Positions 1-5,760 of a stretch of 8,852 nucleotides of DNA are shown here, in pieces. The position numbers and the translations under genes are program-made. How positions within the stretch are numbered: the stretch's first letter is position 1; each line of letters begins with the position of its first letter. The notes beneath the pieces were generated by a model that was not told the origin of the DNA, ran no database searches, and saw nothing but the letters and a program-made list of their open reading frames with translations. The stretch lies in assembly GCA_049472395.1 (NCBI GenBank), contig JBLIRR010000092.1, positions 1-8,852 of the forward strand, read 5' to 3'. The stretch is from JBLIRR01 sp049472395. GTDB lineage: Bacteria > SZUA-182 > DTGQ01 > JBLIRR01.

Positions 1-41
1 TACTTATTTAAAAAAACGTTAAAAAAGAAATCGAAAAGAAA

Positions 42-99
42 TGCTAAAGTCAACCCAGGCGACGCCAAAAAGCGGCGCGCCTGGTTTCTAACGTTGGGC
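42..99 (+). other. attC recombination site, short type (attC-1)
   Basis: This is the recombination site ending a cassette that lies mostly off the left edge. The right core site GTTGGGC is at 93-99. The stem is CCAGGCG (55-61) with CGCCTGG (78-84). Inside it CGCC (63-66) pairs with GGCG (74-77), and A62 is left as an extrahelical base on the left arm, which is the polarity signal expected of attC. The left core site is degenerate, about TGCTAAA at 42-48. That placement gives 58 bp, the same length as the next attC. The identification rests on architecture and on the TCTAACGTTGGGC end. Confidence 0.8.
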
Positions 100-124
100 A
101 GTACAAATTCATTCTGGAAAATTA

Positions 125-152
125 TTGAATAATGAAAACCAACAAACATAAT
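125..152 (+). promoter_or_regulatory. possible cassette-borne promoter
   Basis: TTGAAT (125-130) and CATAAT (147-152) are separated by 16 bp and would start transcription about 15 bp before the methyltransferase start codon. The match to sigma-70 boxes is moderate and the surroundings are AT-rich, so this could be chance. A private promoter would matter because cassettes are usually read from an upstream integron promoter. Confidence 0.25.
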
Positions 153-174
153 CTGCATAGAAAATAAGGCAACG

Positions 175-885
175 ATGATAGTTAACCAAAAGTCAGTAAT
201 CAAATTTAAACCATCCCAATGGTTCAGTATAATCATAACTCACCTTTCCATACCCATAATTCTATTGGTTTGCGGATGGGATTTCAGTTGGTGGCAAGCG
301 TGGGTCTTTTTTGTGCTGATCGTTACGGCTGGCATAGGGGGACGCATATGGGCAGAACATAGACATCCGGGAATTCTGGCTGAACGGTCTAAATATTTTA
401 AGGCTCAAAATGTAAAGTCTTGGGATAAAGTAATTGCCCCATTGATGGGGTTGAGCCTATCATTTCCGCTTGTCATAGTAGCAGGCCTCGATCACCATTT
501 CGCATGGTCTCCCCCCTTCCCGATCTGGATAAATTTACTCGGCTTTGTTCTGACCACATTTGGATACGCCTTCGCCGCATGGGCCTTGATTGAGAATCGC
601 TTCTTTAGCAGTTTGGTGCGTATCCAGAAAGATCGAGAACATGAAGTGTGTAATAGCGGTCCTTATCGAATTGTACGGCATCCGGGCTACGCTGGGAATA
701 TTTTGGCACTTCCAGGTATTGTTCTTGCTTTAGGTTCAGTGTGGACATTGATTCCAGTGGTCATAGCCATAATAATTGCCGTGATAAGAACGGAATTAGA
801 AGACAGAACACTTCAAGAAGAATTGAAAGGATACAAAGAATATGTACAACGGGTACGATATAGATTGATTCCTGGAATATATTAA
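175..885 (+). CDS. Isoprenylcysteine carboxyl methyltransferase (ICMT/PEMT-like) family membrane protein
   Basis: This 236-residue protein belongs to the ICMT/PEMT-like group of integral membrane S-adenosylmethionine-dependent methyltransferases. Hydrophobic segments lie near residues 17-35, 40-56, 87-105, 117-138 and 174-203. The diagnostic block GPYRIVRHPGY is at 162-172, with the Arg-His-Pro of the cofactor-binding region. An acidic helix RTELEDRTLQEEL follows at 205-217, then a basic C-terminus, as in the family. Bacterial members mostly have unknown substrates, since bacteria lack prenylated CaaX proteins, so lipid or small-molecule methylation is only an inference. The ATG at 175 is the first in frame; the ribosome-binding site (AAGG, 167-170) is weak. 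The gene sits alone between two attC sites, so it is a single-gene cassette. Confidence 0.85.
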   Translation: MIVNQKSVIKFKPSQWFSIIITHLSIPIILLVCGWDFSWWQAWVFFVLIVTAGIGGRIWAEHRHPGILAERSKYFKAQNVKSWDKVIAPLMGLSLSFPLVIVAGLDHHFAWSPPFPIWINLLGFVLTTFGYAFAAWALIENRFFSSLVRIQKDREHEVCNSGPYRIVRHPGYAGNILALPGIVLALGSVWTLIPVVIAIIIAVIRTELEDRTLQEELKGYKEYVQRVRYRLIPGIY

Positions 886-907
886 TTTGTAAACATATTA
901 TCAAGCT

Positions 908-965
908 GCCCAACCAACCACTTGTGCCGACCCAAAAAGCAGGGCGGCACAGTTAAACGTTGGGC
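908..965 (+). other. attC recombination site, short type (attC-2)
   Basis: This is a textbook 58-bp attC. The left core is GCCCAAC (908-914) and the right core GTTGGGC (959-965), and they are exact reverse complements. The stem is TGTGCCG (923-929) with CGGCACA (945-951). Inside it CCC (931-933) pairs with GGG (942-944), leaving A930 extrahelical on the left arm, with an A-rich loop. The bulge position and the spacings almost repeat attC-1, so the two belong to one subfamily. It ends the methyltransferase cassette; the next cassette begins within GTTGGGC. Confidence 0.93.
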
Positions 966-1114
966 ACAGCATTTCATAGGAAAACCGGAGACCAAAGTTT
1001 GATAATGATCACCTTAGTCCTCGGCATACTTTAAAGAATGGAATTCATTTCCAAGATGCTGTGCTTCTTGCAGACCTTGAGAGAATACAAATGGATTACC
1101 TGTAGGTAAATCCC

Positions 1115-2518
1115 ATGAAGACCAAGAAAACTCAGCGAAAACCTTCGAAACGATCGATTAGGCGTAATGAGAATTTTTCGTTTATCTGGCGAAAATTTCA
1201 GGATTCTACCCCGCAATCGTTTCGCCATATCAGTATGGAAGTTTCTCGGACGATTCTCGGCCCTGAACTTCCCGAAAAGGCGTTCTACAATCTTAAGGTC
1301 TTAGTGGAGTGGTATTATGCAGTACTTTATAGTTGGCTTAATGATGCTTTGGAAGTCAGAGAGTTGCGGAGCGGAAGATTGCCGAACCGAGAACATGAAT
1401 TGGCATTGCTGCATGTGGCGCTTGAAGCAAGAAACACTGGTGTCCGATGCATTCAGCGTCGCATATTCAGGGAGAAGGAGGGCACTCCTCGCAATATACC
1501 AATCTCTAGTTATGATGAGTTAAGTAGGTGGTGTGACTTTATGTTTGAATTACTGGATAACGATGAACAATACGTTGACAACACGAGGCAGACGCTAACA
1601 TTTCGATACGACAAGGGCGTTGCATATCGATTAGAAGAAGAGCGGAAAGAAGCCGAGAAGAAATACGATCAATTCGTAATTGCTTCAGTACATTCAATGA
1701 TGAAAAGTTTGTCAAAGGCCAAGCCACATGTAGTTAAGCCTGATGACGAATGGCTATTAGTTATTTGGAGTCAATTTGCCAACCCAAACGAAGCAGTGCG
1801 AAATATTACTGTGAGCCTATTTGTGGATGCACAGCCGCAAACAAAACAGCCCCATTTGCAGCTGCTGGAAGATATAATTAGCACAACGTGGAAAGCGATG
1901 CGATTGCTGGGTCCTGTTTGCAGTGATGAGCCGCGAGCCACAAATCCAAAAAAAGTCCGCCAGGCCTTAGATGCAGTTAAGCGATTTTGCGCTAGCCAAG
2001 AGAGACAACGATCAGGAAATGGCTGTGAGACCAAAATTGCTGTGGATCGAACAATTGGCAAAGTTGGTCGTTCGATACGCAAACTGGAAGACCTTCATTT
2101 CAAGGTCGCAATGTCGTTTCCTGGCGAAAAACACCGCTACGTGTCGCGTGTTGTCGATGCATTACGTGAGCTCCTTGGCAAAGATTCCGTATTTTACGAC
2201 TATGACTATAAGGCCCAACTGGCACGGCCAAACCTTGATACATTGCTACAGCGGATTTACCGTGACCAAAGTGATTTGATTGTCGTATTCCTATGTGCCG
2301 AGTACGCCGAAAAACAATGGTGTGGTTTGGAATGGCGTGCTGTGCGAGACATAATCAAATCAAAGGACGATCACCGAGTAATGCTCGTCAGGTTTGATGA
2401 TGCGAATGTTGAGGGTGTGTTCTCAATTGACGGCTTCATTGACGGCAGGGAGAATACTGCAAAGCAGGTCGCGCAATTGATTATAACGCGTGTACGCGAG
2501 TTTAAACACGATGCCTAA
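1115..2518 (+). CDS. TIR-domain protein, probable NAD-degrading defence effector
   Basis: This 467-residue protein ends in a TIR domain of the bacterial TIR_2 type at about residues 328-467. It starts with the beta strand HFKVAMSFPGE. A second strand, LIVVFLCAEYAEKQWC, is followed by the helix carrying GLEW. Glu406, four residues after Trp402, is where the catalytic glutamate of NAD-hydrolysing TIR domains lies. Residues 1-327 are mostly helical and charged (KEAEKKYDQ near 178-186) and match no family I recognise; this part may be a sensor or oligomerisation module. Bacterial TIR proteins with a variable N-terminus often act in anti-phage abortive infection by depleting NAD+; that role is inferred here. 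The ATG at 1115 has only a poor GGT-type ribosome-binding site. The stop codon TAA lies inside the left core of the next attC, so the gene fills its cassette. No partner gene accompanies it. Confidence 0.85.
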   Translation: MKTKKTQRKPSKRSIRRNENFSFIWRKFQDSTPQSFRHISMEVSRTILGPELPEKAFYNLKVLVEWYYAVLYSWLNDALEVRELRSGRLPNREHELALLHVALEARNTGVRCIQRRIFREKEGTPRNIPISSYDELSRWCDFMFELLDNDEQYVDNTRQTLTFRYDKGVAYRLEEERKEAEKKYDQFVIASVHSMMKSLSKAKPHVVKPDDEWLLVIWSQFANPNEAVRNITVSLFVDAQPQTKQPHLQLLEDIISTTWKAMRLLGPVCSDEPRATNPKKVRQALDAVKRFCASQERQRSGNGCETKIAVDRTIGKVGRSIRKLEDLHFKVAMSFPGEKHRYVSRVVDALRELLGKDSVFYDYDYKAQLARPNLDTLLQRIYRDQSDLIVVFLCAEYAEKQWCGLEWRAVRDIIKSKDDHRVMLVRFDDANVEGVFSIDGFIDGRENTAKQVAQLIITRVREFKHDA

Positions 2519-2630
2519 CAAATCACTAAACTGAAATCGCTGGCTAATTTTGCAAATACATTTAATCGTGTGATAACATTTTATCGGCTATAGATTATTA
2601 TTTTTTATTCGCGATTTCAGCAGGTTAGTT
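2513..2630 (+). other. attC recombination site, long type (attC-3)
   Basis: The left core GCCTAAC (2513-2519) contains the stop codon of the TIR gene. The right core is GTTAGTT (2624-2630). A perfect 10-bp stem, CTGAAATCGC (2531-2540) with GCGATTTCAG (2611-2620), encloses an AT-rich interior of about 70 bp. At 118 bp it is the length of the long attC class typified by Vibrio repeats rather than the 58-bp class just upstream. Confidence 0.82.
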
Positions 2631-2654
2631 CATTATAATTTAATTTAAAAAGAG

Positions 2655-3029
2655 ATGCCATATAGAAAGAGAAAAAAACTCGCGATTTTACTTAGCGTAC
2701 TTATCCCATTTGTTTATTTTGCATTTTGGATATTTATAGAAATACCACCAAAAGTTAATCCCAATATTGATTATTTTATAACAAATGAATTAATAGAATT
2801 CTCAAATGGAGAGGTCAATAAAATGTGGGAAGCTTATGAAGGCTCCAGTTTTATTAAAAAATTTTATTTTTGGAAGTATCTAAGAGCTAGGGACACAGCA
2901 ATACTTAGATACTGTTTAGAAAATGGTCTCGGGGACAACATCGGAGGTGGCTGTTACCATTTTGTGGGATCATACAACTCAAATGATACTTTTTACGCGT
3001 TAGAATATAGTGGTATAAGTTGGAAATGA
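2655..3029 (+). CDS. Small membrane-anchored protein, unknown function
   Basis: I do not recognise this 124-residue protein. It begins with a basic stretch (PYRKRKK) followed by one strong hydrophobic segment at about residues 9-29, which suggests a type II single-pass anchor with the rest outside the cytoplasm. The remainder is mixed and aromatic-rich (KKFYFWKYLRARD near 68-80), then a Gly/Cys-rich stretch (Cys87, Cys99) that could form a disulfide outside the membrane. The gene starts 25 bp after the right core of attC-3, the usual spacing for a cassette gene. The sequence before the ATG (AAAAAGAG) runs directly into it, so the ribosome-binding site is poor. Base composition is strongly AT-rich, like the next genes and unlike the TIR gene. 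Confidence 0.65.
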   Translation: MPYRKRKKLAILLSVLIPFVYFAFWIFIEIPPKVNPNIDYFITNELIEFSNGEVNKMWEAYEGSSFIKKFYFWKYLRARDTAILRYCLENGLGDNIGGGCYHFVGSYNSNDTFYALEYSGISWK

Positions 3030-3035
3030 AAAAAA

Positions 3036-3095
3036 TTATAACAACAACAACAGTATTTACTTGCGCCAATGCAACGCAGCGGAATTGGCGCAAGT
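3036..3095 (+). other. Perfect 12-bp hairpin, possible attC-like element
   Basis: ACTTGCGCCAAT (3059-3070) and ATTGGCGCAAGT (3084-3095) are exact inverted repeats around a 13-nt loop. TTATAAC at 3036-3042 lies on the left and equals the left core of the attC at 8317. That suggests a degraded or atypical attC ending the upstream cassette, but I see no GTTRRRY right core in the next 40 bp. There is no following T-run, so it is a poor intrinsic terminator. It overlaps the first possible start of the next gene. Confidence 0.5.
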
Positions 3096-3467
3096 GATGC
3101 ACTAGCTTTGAATAATATAATCACAAAACATAAAAATAAAATATCTTTAGCACTGGTATTAATCGTTGCGATATTACCTATGTTGATATCAATATTTATC
3201 AGAAATAAATTACTATTAATGCTTCCTTATTCCGGATTGGTTTTACCAATTATTACTGAAATAGGCTTAAAATTAGTGGATTGGAAATGTGCGGTGTTTA
3301 TATATTTAACATTTTCAATAACTTTGAGTGTACTAAGCTTTAGAGATATACAAGATGAAACAAAATTATTCATACAAAATATTTATATGTGTTTTTATGT
3401 AGTATATTATTCTCTTGTATTTTTTGCACTATTTATTCCATTTATAGCTATTACTAAATGCTTCTAA
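3069..3467 (+). CDS. Small hydrophobic membrane protein, unknown function
   Basis: This is a protein of up to 132 residues with no recognisable family. It has about three hydrophobic segments: near residues 26-46, 48-64 (weaker) and 105-129, plus a hydrophobic stretch around 75-92. It is probably an integral inner-membrane protein. The start is uncertain: the first in-frame ATG (3069) lies in the loop of the hairpin at 3059-3095 and has no ribosome-binding site. The in-frame TTG at 3108, just past the hairpin, would give 119 residues and keeps all hydrophobic segments, so I think it equally or more likely. The stop codon is 1 bp before the core AACTAAC of the next attC-like element, as is typical of cassette genes. 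Confidence 0.55.
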   Translation: MQRSGIGASDALALNNIITKHKNKISLALVLIVAILPMLISIFIRNKLLLMLPYSGLVLPIITEIGLKLVDWKCAVFIYLTFSITLSVLSFRDIQDETKLFIQNIYMCFYVVYYSLVFFALFIPFIAITKCF

Positions 3468-3468
3468 A

Positions 3469-3582
3469 AACTAACTAGTTACTGTTACTGACAGCAGGCC
3501 TCAGCATTCAAGCGTTTATTGCTCTAAATAGCTAGCTGAGTGCTGCATTCAAGAGGTAGGCCTGCTGGCAGGAGAGTTTATC
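3469..3582 (+). other. attC-like element, long type (attC-4)
   Basis: AACTAAC (3469-3475) is the exact reverse complement of the right core GTTAGTT used at 2624 and 4164. The stem is CAGCAGGCCT (3492-3501) with AGGCCTGCTG (3558-3567), extended by CTG/CAG across a mismatch. The right core would be GTTTATC (3576-3582), which departs from GTTRRRY, so activity is uncertain. Length is about 114 bp. A second inverted pair, CTCAGC (3500-3505) with GCTGAG (3535-3540), gives an interior hairpin. Confidence 0.6.
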
Positions 3583-3585
3583 GGT

Positions 3586-3984
3586 ATGTTTTTTTTGAAA
3601 AACAAAAAATATAAAATAATTGCTTTTGCTCTAACATCAGTATTGGTAATTTTATATTGTCTATTTCACTGCGGATGTTTTTCTGAAAGATACTCTGTCA
3701 TAGATAGCCATCTTCATAATTATATTCAAGCGATAGAGATATTTGAACTTGATAATGGAAGAATTCCTACAACTAAAGAGGGATTACAAAGTTTATTTAT
3801 TGCACCAGATGACTTAGGAGAGAGTTGGGATGGCCCTTACATAAAAGAATTTGTAAAAGATATTTGGGGAAACGAATATAAATATATAGTTCCCGGATTA
3901 AAGAAAAATCAAAAATTTTCTGTTTACTCAGTTGGCCCAAACAAAGTGGATGAACAATGCAAGGGTGATGATCATTGTTTATAA
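3586..3984 (+). CDS. Membrane-anchored GspG-like (type II secretion major pseudopilin C-terminal) domain protein
   Basis: This 132-residue protein has the globular part of the major pseudopilin GspG. Residues about 50-118 follow the family order: ELDNGRIPTTKEGLQSLF, then a gap, WDGPYIKEF, DIWGNEYKYIVPG, and a SVGP turn. GspG normally builds the short periplasmic pseudopilus of type II secretion. Here the prepilin peptidase site (Gly-Phe-Thr-Leu-Ile-Glu) is absent. The N-terminus is a basic tail plus one hydrophobic segment (about 11-26) containing several Cys, so it looks like an ordinary membrane anchor, not a pilin helix. The C-terminal loop that binds calcium in GspG is replaced by a short Cys- and Asp-containing tail (DEQCKGDDHCL). 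No other secretion genes are nearby. GGAGAG at 3571-3576 is a good ribosome-binding site for the ATG at 3586. Assembly into a pseudopilus seems unlikely; the function is unknown. Confidence 0.75.
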   Translation: MFFLKNKKYKIIAFALTSVLVILYCLFHCGCFSERYSVIDSHLHNYIQAIEIFELDNGRIPTTKEGLQSLFIAPDDLGESWDGPYIKEFVKDIWGNEYKYIVPGLKKNQKFSVYSVGPNKVDEQCKGDDHCL

Positions 3985-4040
3985 AAACACTTACTTTTTG
4001 CCATTAATAAACATGTTTATTCAACTTTTTTAAAATTTAA

Positions 4041-4170
4041 ACATAACAAGGCGCCACCGGACAGAAACCGCAGGCCGCTTTTAGCCAAGCCCGACTGTGG
4101 TTAGAATGATTATTTGTTAAAGATAACACCTTGTTTTATCGGTTTCTGCCGGTGAGCTTGGGGGTTAGTT
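4041..4170 (+). other. attC recombination site, long conserved family (copy A)
   Basis: The left core region is ACATAACAAGG (from 4041) and the right core is GTTAGTT (4164-4170). The stem is 15 bp: CACCGG (4055-4060) plus CAGAAACCG (4062-4070) pair with CGGTTTCTG (4140-4148) and CCGGTG (4149-4154), leaving A4061 as the single extrahelical base. The interior (about 4067-4140) is shared with the elements at 5031 and 8317. It carries a sub-hairpin CCGCAGGCCG / CGACTGTGG and a near-palindrome TTATTTGTTAAAGATAA. The next gene begins 22 bp after the right core. Confidence 0.88.
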
Positions 4171-4191
4171 GTATAATAATAAAAGGAGTGA

Positions 4192-4729
4192 ATGATGCCA
4201 TATATTGTTGAAGTAGGTAGTTACCCTCCTAATTATTTAAAGACATGCCCATTATTTAAAGACATGCCCATTTTGTGAATACAGGAAGCATGAAAAGATT
4301 TTTAAACGAAAGTATAAAAAAGCACAATGGTTTCTTCCTATGCCAGGGGTTTTAACCGCAGGATACAAAGATTATAAAATAGAATATCCAATTTGCTCTG
4401 AATGTCTATCCTCATTTAAGAAATTAAAAGTATTTGGAATTTTATCTATTATTCTTCCGTGGATATTATTTTTTTCTGTGATTTTTAGTAATTTTACAAT
4501 GAATATTAATTTTTCAAATTATATTTTGTATTTATCATTATTTTGTACCGTTTTAGGGCTTATTTTACTATTTTATAGATTATATAGAATTTGTAAATTT
4601 CGTATTGGTTATATAAACGATAAGAAAAAAATTATTTATTATTGCAGATCAAGTGAATTTGCAAAAGAATTCGCGAATGTAAACAATACTAATTCAAAGT
4701 ATCGCTTTTTGGTATTTAAGTTTAGGTAA
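4192..4729 (+). pseudogene. Zinc-ribbon plus transmembrane protein, frameshifted by a tandem duplication
   Basis: A strong ribosome-binding site (AAAAGGAG, 4181-4188) precedes ATG 4192, but the frame stops at TGA 4276-4278 after 28 codons. The cause is a 19-bp tandem duplication (4232-4250 and 4251-4269). Removing one copy restores one frame to TAA 4727-4729, giving about 172 residues. The restored protein begins with a CPFC knuckle near residue 21 and a CSEC pair some 45 residues later, a four-Cys zinc ribbon. Two hydrophobic segments follow (roughly 4426-4500 and 4515-4590) and then a basic C-terminus. I recognise no named family. The downstream frame alone (ATG 4340, 129 residues) lacks the first Cys pair and has no ribosome-binding site, so it is a remnant rather than the real gene. 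Loss could be permanent or reversible by slippage. Confidence 0.8.
4232..4272 (+). repeat. 19-bp tandem duplication
   Basis: The unit ATTATTTAAAGACATGCCC occurs at 4232-4250 and again at 4251-4269 without any difference; three further bases (ATT) continue the period. Because 19 is not a multiple of three, it shifts the reading frame of the zinc-ribbon gene. Confidence 0.97.
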
Positions 4730-4752
4730 TAATGTATCCCTTGTAATTTAAC

Positions 4753-5030
4753 AACTAACAACTAAAGGATTAGTTCTGAGTCGAGGAACGAGAGCTCAGA
4801 TCTAATCCATGGTTCATGAAGCCCGGAGCGCGAAAATGAAAGTTGGCACGAATTATGTAATAGGGGGATTGCTTCCTACTTAACCTTAGACAGAGAAATT
4901 AATGGTAAAGCGGATGGTAGATTTGGATAATAAATTTAGCAAAAGCATATATAGATTATATACGATTTCACCTTGATTGACAATTGGAATGTATCGTTCT
5001 TTTAAAAACTGCCGCGGAGCGGCTTACTTG
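4753..5030 (+). other. Structured stretch without a convincing gene
   Basis: No ORF with coding character is visible here; the longest start-to-stop runs are 15-25 codons. The stretch opens with AACTAAC (4753-4759), which equals the core at 3469. A 14-bp stem follows, GGATTAGTTCTGAG (4767-4780) with CTCAGATCTAATCC (4795-4808), with one T-T mismatch, and TCG/CGA pairing continues inside the loop. From about 4815 to 4920 the sequence is purine-rich and less AT-rich than its surroundings (GCCCGGAGCGCGAAAATG, then TAGGGGGATTGCTTCC), and GAAGC (4819-4823) can pair with GCTTC (4871-4875). A GCCGC-GGA-GCGGC hairpin is at 5011-5023. It may be a structured RNA or a mobile-element remnant; I cannot assign it. 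Confidence 0.4.
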
Positions 5031-5162
5031 AACAAGGCGATCCACGCGGACGTGCGCCGCAGGCCGATTTTTTGCCATGCTCGGCTGTGGCTAGATGTCT
5101 TATTTGTTTAAGATAACTTACTGTTTTATAGGCTGTTTCTGCCTGTGAACTTATCGTTATAA
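5031..5162 (+). other. attC-like element, long conserved family (copy B), arms mismatched
   Basis: The interior is clearly homologous to the elements at 4041 and 8317: CCGCAGGCCG, TTTTTTGCC, CGGCTGTGG, then TTATTTGTTTAAGATAA, then TGTTTTAT. The right core is GTTATAA (5156-5162). The right arm (GGCTGTTTCTGCCTGTG, 5131-5147) is of the family type, but the left arm (GATCCACGCGGACGTGCGCC, 5038-5057) is unrelated and does not pair with it; it instead contains its own small CACG/CGTG hairpin. The left core is also poor. It is probably a decayed or chimeric attC. Confidence 0.6.
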
Positions 5163-5188
5163 AAGTATCAATTAAAATTAAGGTAACT

Positions 5189-5692
5189 ATTTTTAAAAAT
5201 ATTACTTCGATCTTTATATTCAGCATTATTCTACTTAGCACGATTTTTTGTAAAATCGTTATCTCTGATCAATATTACACAATTCAAGTCAAAGCTTTTC
5301 CAATAATAGAATATAGTGATGGAATTAGTTTATACAATAAACTTAAAGATAAGGAGTACTTGCCACACTACTATAAAGTTAAAATAAAGGATAAATGGTG
5401 GTTCCGTTTAAGAGTCGGTTATTTTAAAGATACAGAGCAAGCAAAAAAGTTTGGCGAAGATTTTAAGAGAAAAGAAGGTTTACAATATTACGTTGACAAA
5501 GCAAAACTCTTAGTAGATAAGTTCAATGATACTATTGACATTATTACTGCACCAAATGCAGTATGGTTTAAATCAGGAAAAGATATAAGGATACTTTATA
5601 GACTTGATAAAGTACCTATAAATACATCTGACATTATACACGAAACAAGAGCGCTTATTTCACCTACAGGAAATGCAATTGTGTCACTGTAA
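5189..5692 (+). CDS. SPOR-domain protein with N-terminal signal or anchor; start codon non-standard
   Basis: The frame is open from 5132 to TAA 5690-5692. Starting at 5189 it encodes about 167 residues: a short basic start (FKN), a hydrophobic segment to about residue 25, then a SPOR domain at about 29-103. The SPOR signature is visible as YYTIQVKAF, then WWFRLRVGYFKDTEQAKKF, the RVG-F-x-aromatic pattern of peptidoglycan-binding SPOR repeats found in Gram-negative division and lytic proteins such as FtsN and RlpA. It probably sits in the periplasm and binds denuded glycan at septa. The 60-residue tail is unassigned. No ATG, GTG or TTG exists in frame before TTG 5360, which would cut the SPOR domain in half. 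ATT 5189, five bases after AAGG (5180-5183), fits the natural N-terminus. It is either a rare ATT start or a mutated ATG. A minimal call would be 5360-5692. Confidence 0.65.
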   Translation: MFKNITSIFIFSIILLSTIFCKIVISDQYYTIQVKAFPIIEYSDGISLYNKLKDKEYLPHYYKVKIKDKWWFRLRVGYFKDTEQAKKFGEDFKRKEGLQYYVDKAKLLVDKFNDTIDIITAPNAVWFKSGKDIRILYRLDKVPINTSDIIHETRALISPTGNAIVSL

Positions 5693-5760
5693 AATCTTTT
5701 CATTGGCATCCTTATCGGAGCAGCATATTATTTGTTGAGGGTCATGCATATGGTACTATC

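Noticed and set aside
1..132. Open frame running through attC-1
   Set aside because: It contains no start and crosses a recombination site. The alternative frame ends at TAA 20-22 and would be the tail of the preceding gene, but 6 codons are too few to support it.
980..1105. A 41-codon open frame before the TIR gene whose translation looks protein-like (ends LADLERIQMDYL)
   Set aside because: It has no start codon after the in-frame stop at 977-979. The overlapping 23-codon ORF at 1038-1109 has no ribosome-binding site. At most a remnant.
1771..2279. Overlapping ORFs of about 100 codons on both strands within the TIR gene
   Set aside because: They are shadows of the TIR coding sequence, and their translations show no domain.
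3059..3095. Intrinsic terminator
   Set aside because: The hairpin is strong but lacks a following T-run on either side, so an attC-like or RNA-control role fits better.
5002..5241. A 79-codon reverse-strand ORF across the attC-like element at 5031-5162
   Set aside because: It reads through the repeated attC interior and is rich in Arg/Pro/Ser/Gly from that repeat; such ORFs arise wherever this repeat occurs. It also has no ribosome-binding site.
5693..5760. Terminator between the convergent SPOR and secreted-protein genes
   Set aside because: I find no stem followed by a T-run in this 68-bp gap on either strand.
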